Below, piece by piece: positions 57,126 through 64,000 of a stretch of 64,000 nucleotides of DNA. The notes below the pieces were generated by a model. That model was not told the DNA's origin, searched no databases, and saw only the letters and a list, made by a program, of their open reading frames with translations. A program made the translations under genes and the position numbers. The stretch spans positions 186,001 through 250,000 of the forward strand of contig NZ_ABVL01000001.1 in assembly GCF_000173075.1 (NCBI RefSeq), written 5' to 3'. Positions within the stretch are counted from its first letter, which is position 1, and each line of letters opens with the position of its first letter. This DNA comes from Chthoniobacter flavus Ellin428. GTDB lineage: Bacteria; Verrucomicrobiota; Verrucomicrobiia; Chthoniobacterales; Chthoniobacteraceae.

Positions 57126-57459
57126 ATGATCCATTCTTTGAGTCTCCTCGGGGGGGAACCAACTCGGCGCGCCCAGCGCCATCACCGGCGGCATCGCGAA
57201 AGCGCTCATGGCCACGGCCTTCGGTCTTGGCGTGGCCATTTTCTCGCTGCTGCCTTTCAACTATCTCAACGCCCGCCTCGAGGAAGCGCGCCACGAAATC
57301 CAGGATGCCGCCCGCATTCGAGATTTAGCTCGTGAAGCGCCCGGCGAATGGAGGAGAGGAAGTAAATCCATTCCCGGAAAAAGTCCGAAGAATCTTCTCC
57401 TGGATCGACTGCGCTACCTTATAGGCAAGGCGCGCGCGGCTTGCTTGCTTACTTCGTGA
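57126..57459 (+). pseudogene. ExbB/TolQ/MotA-type proton channel remnant (C-terminal part only)
   Basis: Reading with one base fewer in the seven-G run at 57150-57156 gives MIHSLSLLGGNQLGAPSAIT, then GGIAKALMATAFGLGVAIFS and LLPFNYLNARLEEARHEIQD, the C-terminal helices of ExbB/TolQ-type proteins (compare the usual GMIxSFxxL... GIAEALxATAxGL pattern). The N-terminal half, including the first membrane helix, is absent. Upstream is repeat-like sequence (CCACGGATTTCA), and after about residue 75 the similarity stops. This is best read as a decayed fragment. It overlaps the end of the convergent zinc-ribbon gene by 11 bases. Confidence 0.65.
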
Positions 57460-58216
57460 ACAACCGCGCGATCGCTCCACCGAGGAAGAGCAGGACGTCG
57501 ATGAGGTCGCGGCCATCCACCCAGGGATTCGACCAGGGATTTGCCCACGTGCGGCGAGGTTCAATGGGTTCGATGGTGGCGGGGAGAGGACGGTGGCGCT
57601 GCTGGTCCTCGAGTTGGACGCGGTCGCGTTCCCGGGCGGCTTCGAGGCCGCCGCCGCGGATGAATTCGACGATCTGTTGCAATTCGTTGCGGTCGAACCA
57701 GGTGCCGTGTCCGCGGCAGCAGTCGATGATGACTCCCGAGCGGCCGGCAAAGTTCACGCGGTTCATGAGGGTGTGGCATTCCGGGCAGTGCAGATAGCGC
57801 ACTTCATCCAGCGTGAGCACGGCGCGCCCGGGCGGCGGTGTGGCACCGCCAAGGACGACGGCCTGCTCCTCGCGGTCGGTGCAAATGGCGTCGAAGGTGG
57901 CGACGTCCACCCACAGGCCCTCGCATTTCGAACATTCATGGATTTTCACCGTGCCCGTCGGCCCAAGCGCCACGCTTTGCAAAGCGACCTCGCAGCGTGG
58001 ACACGACTTCGCCACCGTTTCGTCCTCCCCTTCCGTCCGCCCCACGCGTGCCCCGCAATGGGGGCAGAATTTTGAACCGAGAAAGATCATCCCGAAGCAG
58101 GAAGGGCAGGCAATGGTAGCGAGTCGCGACCCACAATGTTCACACTGGGTGGCGTCACTCGAAGCGGCCGCTCCGCAATTCGGGCAATGCAACGTCTGGG
58201 CATCCATGGCCGGCAT
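57449..58216 (-). CDS. Zinc-ribbon protein with TFIIB-type zinc fingers
   Basis: 255 residues from ATG 58216 (or 252 from 58207, MDAQTLHCPNCG). Cys pairs form a double zinc ribbon (CPNCG, CEHCG, CPSCF, CPHCG) followed by two zf-TFIIB-like units (SCPRCEVALQSVALGPTGTV ... CSKCEGLWVD and HCPECHTLMNRVNFAGRSGV ... DCCRGHGTWFDRNEL). A charged linker and a hydrophobic C-terminal helix (LIDVLLFLGGAIARLF) end the protein, so it may be membrane-attached. Function unknown. Longer in-frame extensions upstream are not credible. Confidence 0.85.
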   Translation of the reverse strand: MPAMDAQTLHCPNCGAAASSDATQCEHCGSRLATIACPSCFGMIFLGSKFCPHCGARVGRTEGEDETVAKSCPRCEVALQSVALGPTGTVKIHECSKCEGLWVDVATFDAICTDREEQAVVLGGATPPPGRAVLTLDEVRYLHCPECHTLMNRVNFAGRSGVIIDCCRGHGTWFDRNELQQIVEFIRGGGLEAARERDRVQLEDQQRHRPLPATIEPIEPRRTWANPWSNPWVDGRDLIDVLLFLGGAIARLFTK

Positions 58217-58281
58217 CGTGCCCGGGAAATGAGTTTCGGGAAATCGAAAAGAGATCGGCGTCTCTGCATTTTCAATCCGCT

Positions 58282-58542
58282 TTAATTCGCAGACGAGGTG
58301 GAAGGCGCTGCGAATCCATCGTTGCCAATGGATTCCGTTGGGCAGGCGAGTCGGGCGTCTTCGGCTAGTGCAATCTCCTCTGGAGTCTGGGGTTGTCGAT
58401 GGACGTAGGTGTAGCCGCCCGCATTTTGGCGTGTGAAAAATTCGGCGGCGGTGGAGCGGCACAGATCGCAGTCGGTGCACGTGTCGTCGACATAGTAGGG
58501 GCCGGGGACATTTTCGGGAGCGGTATGAGTGGGATCAGCCAT
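58282..58542 (-). CDS. Single-cluster ferredoxin
   Basis: 86 residues from ATG 58542 (MADPTHTAPENVPGPYYVDD). Cys ligands for one [4Fe-4S] cluster are in CTDCDLC and, near the C-terminus, ACPTESIG. It resembles small ferredoxins found in Verrucomicrobia and Bacteroidetes. It would carry electrons in the cytoplasm; partner unknown. Transcribed divergently from a LysR-type regulator with 78 bases between starts, which suggests regulation by it. Confidence 0.88.
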   Translation of the reverse strand: MADPTHTAPENVPGPYYVDDTCTDCDLCRSTAAEFFTRQNAGGYTYVHRQPQTPEEIALAEDARLACPTESIGNDGFAAPSTSSAN

Positions 58543-58601
58543 AGGGATAGGATTGGATTTCGATGGCCGGAGATTACGGTCAGCTTGAAATTGAGTGAAA
58601 T

Positions 58602-58624
58602 GCATTAGTCGTATACATTAATGC
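58602..58624. promoter_or_regulatory. Palindromic LysR-type operator candidate
   Basis: GCATTA, an 11-base centre and TAATGC form an inverted repeat in the divergent ferredoxin-lysR region, containing a T-N11-A LysR box. It overlaps the first possible lysR start codon at 58621, favouring either autorepression or use of ATG 58630. Confidence 0.5.
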
Positions 58625-59547
58625 GTTGTATGAATGAGTTTCTCGCTACTACTCCGTTCGACCTCTACGAGCTCTTCCTTTTCCGGTTGGTGGTGCAGCA
58701 GCGCAGCTTTACCCGCGCTGCGCAGTTGGCGGGTCGCACGCAAAGCGCCATCACCCGCCAGATCCAGGGGATGGAAAGCAGCCTTGGATTGGAACTGCTC
58801 GAGCGGACCACTCGCAGTGTGCGGGTGACGCCGGCTGGGGAGTTCCTATTTCATGAATCCGCGCGGTTGATTGGCGATGTCGAAGCTTCGTTCCAGCGAT
58901 TGCGCGAGCAATTTGCCGGTGCGCGCAAGGAGGTGCGGGTGGGCGTCTCGCGCAGTATCGGCCTGGCGTATCTGCCCGGATTTTTTCACGCCAATCTGCG
59001 TCACCTTCCCCAAGTCTCCTGCCGGGTTTCGTATCAGAAAAGTGCCGAAATCCTGACTGCGCTGGAGGCCAATGAACTCGACCTGGGCGTTCTCAGCCCG
59101 CCGAAACGGCTGCCGCAGACCCTCCGTGTAACGCATCGTTTCGACGACGCTTTCACCCTGGTCGCGCCCGCGGAGCTCGCCGCTACCTTCCAGGCCCTCC
59201 CCAAGTCGCCGGTTGCCCGCGCGGCGTGGTTGGCGAAGCAGCCATGGCTGCTCATCGACGATACAACCAATACCGGCCAAAAGCTGCATGCCTGGATGAA
59301 GCGGCAGGGACTGAAAGTGGAGCCGGCTATGCGGTTGGATGGATTTGACCTGATCATCAATCTCGTGGCGCTGGGCCTGGGCGTCAGCGTTGTACCGATC
59401 CGAGCACTCGCTCTTTATGGCCGAAAGCGAAATCTGCAACGGTTGCCGATGCGGGAGCGTTTTGTGCGCGAATTGGTCGTTGTGGTTCGCCGTCACCGGA
59501 AGACGCCTGACCATGTGGCTCAGTTTGTCGCAAATGTCCTGTTCTGA
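58621..59547 (+). CDS. LysR-family transcriptional regulator
   Basis: 308 residues (305 if ATG 58630 is used). N-terminal winged helix-turn-helix: RLVVQQRSFTRAAQLAGRTQ, SAITRQIQGMESSLGLELLE, TTRSVRVTPAGEFLF. The C-terminal periplasmic-binding-like effector domain follows (VRVGVSRSIGLAYLPGFFHA; LDLGVLSPPKRLP; DLIINLVALGLGVSVVPIRA). The effector is unknown. It likely controls the divergent ferredoxin gene and itself through the palindrome at 58602-58624. Confidence 0.92.
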   Translation: MRCMNEFLATTPFDLYELFLFRLVVQQRSFTRAAQLAGRTQSAITRQIQGMESSLGLELLERTTRSVRVTPAGEFLFHESARLIGDVEASFQRLREQFAGARKEVRVGVSRSIGLAYLPGFFHANLRHLPQVSCRVSYQKSAEILTALEANELDLGVLSPPKRLPQTLRVTHRFDDAFTLVAPAELAATFQALPKSPVARAAWLAKQPWLLIDDTTNTGQKLHAWMKRQGLKVEPAMRLDGFDLIINLVALGLGVSVVPIRALALYGRKRNLQRLPMRERFVRELVVVVRRHRKTPDHVAQFVANVLF

Positions 59548-59670
59548 AATGCCGAAGGATGTGCGCCTGCCCGGCGGCGCGGACTTCTGACCAAGCCTTG
59601 AATCTGCGCTTTTGATCCACTTTCGCCCGCCGACCGCCGGTGGCCCGCCTTCTGGGTCGTGAGCTTTCAC

Positions 59671-59699
59671 TTGGCAAAGTGCCCGAACCGCATTTGAAT
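59671..59699 (+). promoter_or_regulatory. Candidate promoter for the LPS permease gene
   Basis: TTGGCA (59671-59676) and TTGAAT (59694-59699) are separated by 17 bases and end 17 bases before the ATG at 59717. Moderate consensus match only. Nothing else is evident in 59548-59716. Confidence 0.3.
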
Positions 59700-59716
59700 C
59701 CCCGACCCCGCTGTTC

Positions 59717-60859
59717 ATGAATATCCTCGACCGCTACGTTTTACGCAGTTTCATCGAGCCGTTTTTAATGTGCCTGGCGGGGTTCATTGCGATCTGGCTC
59801 ATCATCGACGTCAGCGACAACTTCAACGACTTCATCGAAGCGCATGCCCGTTTCCGGACGATTCTGGAATACTATGTGACCCAGCTCCCGACGGTCATCC
59901 TCATGTCGTTGCCGGTGGGGCTGATGCTGGGACTGCTCTTTTCGCTGAGCCGCATGTCGCGGACGAATGAGCTCATTTCGCAACTCACCGCCGGTCGCAG
60001 CGTGGTGCGCGTACTCGCGCCGCTGATCGGAGTGGGCGTCTTGATGACGGGTTTTTGCTTCTGGCTGAACTGGGAGCATGCGCCGCACGCCGAATCGATC
60101 AAGAAGGACGCCATGCAGAAGATCAAGCGCGGCAAGAGGGCGACCGATGTGGAGCCGGTGCTGGCCCATCTGTTCCGTGATCGCCGGGACGACCGCACTT
60201 GGTACGTGCGCAAGCTGATCTTTCAGCCTGGCGAGGAGCGGATGCAGGGTGTGCACGTGACGCAGCAGGACGAAACCGGCCATATCCTGAAGAAATGGTA
60301 CGCTTCCTCCGTGTATTACGATCCCGCCAAACAGGAGTGGAAGCTGGAGAAGGGCAAGATCGTGACCTTCAAGCCCGATGGGGACGTGGAAGATCAGGAT
60401 CTTTTCCTGCGTGGGTTCCGGATTATCAAAGACTGGCCCGAAACGCCGTGGCGGGTGGCCAGTACCGAGCTCAACCCGGGCGGGCTCAGCGTGCACGAGT
60501 TGCACGAATATTTGAAATACAACTCCGACTTCCCAGCGGTGCAGCTCGCGCCGTATCGCGCCAATCTCGCGGACCGTTACGCGCTGCCGTTCCAGTGCCT
60601 CCTCGCTGTCTTCCTCGCGGCTCCGCTGGGGATCGTTTACAATCGGCGCGGCGTGATCGGCGGGGTGACTGCGGCCATGGTGCTGCTGGTACTCATGATC
60701 ATGTCGCACTCGTTCTTCGTGATGCTCGGCAAGGGCATGCGCATGGATCCGAATTTCTCGCCGTGGGTGCCGGTCATTGGGCTGGGTATCATCGGCTTGG
60801 TTTTGATGTATTATCGTTCGACGAACCGCGATTTTCCGATCCCCAAATTCTTTAGCTGA
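59717..60859 (+). CDS. LptF/LptG-family LPS transport permease
   Basis: 380 residues of the YjgP/YjgQ (LptF/LptG) family, the inner-membrane permease that extracts LPS for the LptB2FGC transporter. N-terminal membrane helices (NILDRYVLRSFIEPFLMCLA; LPTVILMSLPVGLMLGLLFS; LAPLIGVGVLMTGFCFWLNW) flank a periplasmic jelly-roll domain (about 150-275), followed by three C-terminal helices. It cannot be assigned to F or G from sequence alone. Its stop overlaps the next gene's start (TGATG), so translation is coupled. Confidence 0.9.
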   Translation: MNILDRYVLRSFIEPFLMCLAGFIAIWLIIDVSDNFNDFIEAHARFRTILEYYVTQLPTVILMSLPVGLMLGLLFSLSRMSRTNELISQLTAGRSVVRVLAPLIGVGVLMTGFCFWLNWEHAPHAESIKKDAMQKIKRGKRATDVEPVLAHLFRDRRDDRTWYVRKLIFQPGEERMQGVHVTQQDETGHILKKWYASSVYYDPAKQEWKLEKGKIVTFKPDGDVEDQDLFLRGFRIIKDWPETPWRVASTELNPGGLSVHELHEYLKYNSDFPAVQLAPYRANLADRYALPFQCLLAVFLAAPLGIVYNRRGVIGGVTAAMVLLVLMIMSHSFFVMLGKGMRMDPNFSPWVPVIGLGIIGLVLMYYRSTNRDFPIPKFFS

Positions 60860-61359
60860 TGATCAACCAGGAATGGAGCATTCAAGGCCGCACCAACCGG
60901 TGCGCCGTCACCGGTGTGGAATTTCAGGATGGCGACTATTTTTACACGCTGCTTTTTGAGGAAGGTGTGGGCTTGCGCCGCGAGGACATCAGCGAGGCCG
61001 CGTGGAAGGAGCGCAACGACAATCAGCAGCCGTATTCGTTTTGGCGTTCGAAATACGAAGCTCCGCCGCCGCCGGCGCCCGAACCGCTGGCCAAGCAGAC
61101 TGCCGAGGATTTGCTGCGCCGTTATATGCAGGAAAATTCCGCGCAGCACGCCGCCGCGCGCTACCTGCTGGCGGTGATGCTCGAGCGCAAGCGCATCCTC
61201 AAGGAAGTGGAGGCGAAGCAATCGGCCGAGGGCGGATTGACGCGCATCTACGAGCACGCGAAAACCGGCGAGGTCTTCGTGATTCCCGATCCGCAGCTTC
61301 GGCTCGACCAGATCGAGCAGGTGCAGGCGGAGGTTTCGTCGTTGCTCGAACCGGGTTAA
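60859..61359 (+). CDS. Conserved hypothetical protein coupled to the LPS permease
   Basis: 166-residue soluble protein. The N-terminal motif CAVTGVEFQDGDYFYTLLFE looks like a small beta domain. The middle is a proline-rich spacer (APPPPAPEP), and the rest is helical (EDLLRRYMQENSAQHAAARY). No named family is recognised. ATG overlaps the permease stop by one base, so it is expressed with it and may have an envelope-related role; this is inference from position only. Confidence 0.75.
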   Translation: MINQEWSIQGRTNRCAVTGVEFQDGDYFYTLLFEEGVGLRREDISEAAWKERNDNQQPYSFWRSKYEAPPPPAPEPLAKQTAEDLLRRYMQENSAQHAAARYLLAVMLERKRILKEVEAKQSAEGGLTRIYEHAKTGEVFVIPDPQLRLDQIEQVQAEVSSLLEPG

Positions 61360-61381
61360 GGAATGATCCCGCGGAGCGGGG

Positions 61382-61397
61382 GATGACGAATGACGAG
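61382..61397. repeat. Short 7-bp tandem repeat ATGACGA
   Basis: GATGACGAATGACGAGTG contains two exact heptamers in the 81-base gap between convergent genes. It adds to the set of period-7 intergenic repeats in this window. Confidence 0.6.
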
Positions 61398-61440
61398 TGT
61401 GCAGTGTCTCCGCAGCATGCGTCCGGTAGCTTCTCTTGTC

Positions 61441-63378
61441 CTAGCGCGAGATCGCGGTCCACACGGCCTTCGCAAGCTGAGCGCGGGTGAGCGGTTGCGC
61501 GGGATTGCCGCCGGGGAGCGCCGAGAGTTTTGCCCGCGATAGGACGCCAGCGATCTCCTCGGGTGTGGCGATCTTGTCGGGTTGGAAGCGCACGCTGTCC
61601 GCGTCCGGTAGGAGAATGCCGTGGACGGCGAGGAGGTTGACCGCTTCGAAATAGTCGGCAGCAGGATCGAGATCGTGAAAAGGCCAGATGAGCACGCCGG
61701 ATTTCACAAGGGCGCGTTGCACGACCATCACGCGCTTCGGATCTTTCGCCACGGCGCGGGGTTGGATGCCGACGCGCAAGGCCTCCCACGCCACGGTGGC
61801 ACTGGCCTGGCCGCAGAGCATCATCTGGCCATGCAGGCGGAGCGCGGATTGCACGACGCTGCTCACGCCGATGTTCTTCGAGGCGCCGAGCAGACCATTG
61901 CGCTCGATGGGTATGAGTCCGCGCAGCGGAAACATCGCGCGGTCGGTGTGTGTGGACCAGTTGCGCGTGGCGGTGTGGATGGTCGCCCAAGGACCAGCGG
62001 GATCGTCGTGCAGGAAGACACGGCGCGTGGGGTGAAAGTCGATGTTGAACTGAAAGCCGAAGACCCCATCCTCCGGCATGAGCTTCGCCCAGTGCGGTTC
62101 GTCGTGCGTGGTGCGGATGTCCTGTTCGCGCAAGATGGTGAGCGCTTCGAGGCGCAGACCTTCGCGCACGTAGGGCTTGGGCGGGAGGTGATCGGCGGTG
62201 CCGTATTCGTCGGTCAATTCTAGCCGGCGAAACTCGGGACTGATCGTTTGCAAATAATGGAAGAAACCGAGCGCATGCTGTTTGGCATCGTCGAAGACGA
62301 TGCGGCGTTGCGCGGGCGTGAGCGCGACGATGTTCTCCTGCGCGGCGCCGGCCTCCGTGGCCTCGAGCGCGGCGGCGACGGCTTGTGGCCAGCGGTCGAG
62401 CGGATAGTCCTGCGTTGGCCAGTTGAGGAAGGTCTTTTCCATGACCGGGGCGAGACCGGAATGCCGGGCATCCACCAGGCGGCGGTGCGTGTAGACGTTC
62501 ACCGGCGGCGAATAGGGGCCGGCGGCGTGCGTCGTGTCAGCGAAGGCGGGCACATTCACCATCAGCGTCCCCTTCGGCCAGCCCAGCGCCTGGAATTGTT
62601 TCGCGGTGGCATTTGTCGAACCGTAGTAGCGCCGGACGTCGTAGCCGGCGGGTTCCGGCGAGAGGCTTTCCTGGCCGGCATCGCGCAAGGTCACGCAATA
62701 GGTCAAGGGGTTCATCTCCCGCCGGTTGCTCTCGTCGATGACTTCGGGAGCGCTCGGTTCGTCGAAGCGCGCCTTGGCATCTGGCCCAGCATTCCACGCG
62801 GCGCCGCTGAGGCGAATGACGTCGCCCCAGTCGGAGGCATCGATGGTGAGACGGGCGCTCACTTCGAGTCGCTCCGGGCCACGGGTAAAAATCACGCCGG
62901 TCACGCGATTGCCATCGCGCAGGACCGAGGTGGGTTCCCACCCACGCTCGATGCGCACGTGCCTGGACTCGGCAGCCAGCAGGTCCTCGAAAATGTGTTC
63001 CGCTTCCGCCGGCTCAATGGTGAGTCGGCCGCAGAAGCTGTTGCCCGGCGAGGGCGTGCCGTATTTACGTTGGTTTACGGCTTCGATGCGTTGCGCGACT
63101 TCGCGGAAGAGACCGCTGCGGGGAAAGTCCGTGCGCTTCCCGTCGACGGCGGTCCATTCATCGACCACGCCGACGCCTTCGGCGCTGAACTGGCCGCCGA
63201 GCCAGTCGATATCGTTGACGAGCAGAACTCGCTGCACGCCCAGTCGCGCCGCCTGCACCGCGGCTGCGCAGGCGGACTCATTGCCGCCGACGATGAGCAG
63301 GTCGGTACTGATCGTTTCGGCGCGACACGCGCCGGCGAGGACGAATCCGGTAATGAGGAAGTGTAGCAAACGGGGCAT
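61441..63378 (-). CDS. Secreted FAD-dependent oxidoreductase with SLH-like C-terminal domain
   Basis: 645 residues from ATG 63378. Signal peptide MPRLLHFLITGFVLAGACRA, then the PF12831-type FAD domain (DLLIVGGNESACAAAVQAAR; LVNDIDWLGGQFSAEGVGV; ASDWGDVIRLSGAAWN; RGLIPIERNGLLGASKNIGV). The C-terminal about 90 residues resemble an S-layer homology domain (FHDLDPAADYFEAVNLLAVH, GILLPDADSVRFQPDK, PLTRAQLAKAVWTAI), which would attach the enzyme to the cell surface. It is related to 3256-5160, which lacks this tail. Substrate unknown. The upstream in-frame extension covers the divergent gene and is rejected. Confidence 0.88.
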   Translation of the reverse strand: MPRLLHFLITGFVLAGACRAETISTDLLIVGGNESACAAAVQAARLGVQRVLLVNDIDWLGGQFSAEGVGVVDEWTAVDGKRTDFPRSGLFREVAQRIEAVNQRKYGTPSPGNSFCGRLTIEPAEAEHIFEDLLAAESRHVRIERGWEPTSVLRDGNRVTGVIFTRGPERLEVSARLTIDASDWGDVIRLSGAAWNAGPDAKARFDEPSAPEVIDESNRREMNPLTYCVTLRDAGQESLSPEPAGYDVRRYYGSTNATAKQFQALGWPKGTLMVNVPAFADTTHAAGPYSPPVNVYTHRRLVDARHSGLAPVMEKTFLNWPTQDYPLDRWPQAVAAALEATEAGAAQENIVALTPAQRRIVFDDAKQHALGFFHYLQTISPEFRRLELTDEYGTADHLPPKPYVREGLRLEALTILREQDIRTTHDEPHWAKLMPEDGVFGFQFNIDFHPTRRVFLHDDPAGPWATIHTATRNWSTHTDRAMFPLRGLIPIERNGLLGASKNIGVSSVVQSALRLHGQMMLCGQASATVAWEALRVGIQPRAVAKDPKRVMVVQRALVKSGVLIWPFHDLDPAADYFEAVNLLAVHGILLPDADSVRFQPDKIATPEEIAGVLSRAKLSALPGGNPAQPLTRAQLAKAVWTAISR

Positions 63379-63471
63379 GGCCGTGAGCATGCCGCGAAGC
63401 GCGGGAGCTTGCCGAGCGAGTTGTTTGTTTGTGCGTTGCGATGGATCGGCCTTTCGCGGCAAGGTGGGAGG

Positions 63472-64000
63472 ATGATGCGTCGTTTTCTCCCCCTCGTTTT
63501 GTTTACCTGCACCGCAGCCTTGGCGCACGCGGACAAGATCGTGCTCGTCGCCGGCACGGGCCCCGCGGAGAAGGACGCGCCGGCCACGCAATGCGCGCTG
63601 CACGAACCGTTCTGCACCGAGTTCACGCCCAAAGGCGATATGGTCATCGACGAAATGGAGCACGGAAACCGGGTGCTGAAGGTCGGCAAGGATGGCATCC
63701 TGCACGTCATCGCGGGAACAGGCGCGAAGGGCGCCACGGGTGATGGCGGTCCGGCGACCGCCGCGACTTTCAACGGCATTCACAATTTCGTCGTGCTCCG
63801 GAATGGCGACCTGTTGCTGGCGGATAGCTTCAACAACCTGTTGCGTCGCATCGATGCGAAGACCGGGGTGATCACGACCGTGGCGGGAGGGGTAAAGAAG
63901 GGTTTTGCCGGCGATGGCGGCCCGGCGAAGGACGCGTTGTTTTCCACGCTCATCGAGATCGCGCTCAATCCGGCCGGAACGAAACTGTACTGCGCGGATA
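63472..64000 (+). CDS. Exported NHL-repeat protein, truncated by window end
   Basis: First 176 residues only. The signal peptide MMRRFLPLVLFTCTAALAHA is followed by NHL-type beta-propeller repeats, seen as alternating KIVLVAGTGPAEKDAPATQC, HVIAGTGAKGATGDGGPAT, LLLADSFNNLLRRIDAKTGV and TVAGGVKKGFAGDGGPAKDA. Such propellers bind proteins or ligands. A strong GGGAGG (63466-63471) lies immediately upstream, favouring the second ATG at 63475. It is divergent from the SLH-tailed FAD oxidoreductase (93 bases between starts), so the two may share control. Confidence 0.88.
   Translation, partial: MMRRFLPLVLFTCTAALAHADKIVLVAGTGPAEKDAPATQCALHEPFCTEFTPKGDMVIDEMEHGNRVLKVGKDGILHVIAGTGAKGATGDGGPATAATFNGIHNFVVLRNGDLLLADSFNNLLRRIDAKTGVITTVAGGVKKGFAGDGGPAKDALFSTLIEIALNPAGTKLYCAD

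Noticed and set aside
61441..63783. Long start for the second FAD oxidoreductase at 63783
   Set aside because: The extra 135 residues would be antisense to the divergent NHL gene and place the signal peptide internally; ATG 63378 fits the signal peptide.
1..64000. tRNA or rRNA genes
   Set aside because: No cloverleaf-consistent TTCRANNC stretch in a suitable context and no rRNA-like segment was noticed; a covariance-model scan would be decisive.

Overview
This is a high-GC window from a Gram-negative member of the PVC superphylum, most likely Verrucomicrobiota. Four things point there. Two sets of planctomycete-type cytochrome/DUF genes are present (DUF1587/1592/1588/1585 with DUF1552, and DUF1549/1553 with DUF1501). 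Rho carries a long disordered N-terminal extension. Lipopolysaccharide-related genes (LptF/G permease, ADP-heptose synthesis, a family 9 glycosyltransferase) show an outer membrane. The gaps between genes are full of short tandem repeats and palindromes. No rRNA, tRNA or CRISPR array was seen.

Layout: 1-7.4 kb (minus) holds the hrpA helicase, a secreted FAD oxidoreductase and ethanolamine ammonia-lyase eutBC. 7.7-11.1 kb (plus) holds an ATP-grasp/alpha-E protein and a transglutaminase. An IS1634-like insertion sequence lies at 11.16-13.17 kb. 13.2-20.0 kb (plus) carries a DUF1592-type cytochrome protein, a ParE-type toxin-antitoxin pair, a DUF1552 protein and a secreted HEAT-repeat protein. 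21-23 kb (minus) is an ECF sigma factor / anti-sigma / PDZ operon. 23.3-27.6 kb (plus) is a two-gene sugar-nucleotide module with a very large kinase-pyrophosphorylase fusion. 28.1-32.7 kb (minus) is the DUF1549/1553 plus DUF1501 operon. 32.9-35.8 kb is a two-component system whose kinase has discoidin-like sensor domains. 35.8-42.2 kb has an M29 aminopeptidase, rfaE2-purN, an ankyrin protein and a UvrD-type helicase. 42.3-51.3 kb (minus) has an FHA-kinase-WD40 giant, a family 9 glycosyltransferase next to an extremely serine-rich protein, an NlpC/P60 protein and an M20 dipeptidase. 51.5-64 kb has a lipoprotein, yebC, rho, DUF4112, an FHA-cyclase, an ExbB relic, a zinc-ribbon protein, a ferredoxin with a divergent LysR regulator, an LptF/G permease, a second FAD oxidoreductase with an SLH-like tail, and the start of an NHL-repeat protein.

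The most promising possibly undescribed system is the pair at 46.9-48.6 kb. A protein whose last 156 residues are about 74% serine (mostly SSSSH/SSSSQ pentads) is followed by a GT9/heptosyltransferase-like enzyme with a C-terminal cysteine cluster. This suggests dedicated serine O-glycosylation, possibly heptosylation, and an ADP-heptose synthesis gene lies in the same window. Second is a set of unrelated intergenic tandem repeats that share an exact 7-bp period, several placed directly after stop codons and several folded as inverted pairs.

Caution on sequence quality: nine genes need single-base corrections, nearly all an extra G or C in a short homopolymer, to restore conserved frames. These look like consensus errors rather than real pseudogenes.
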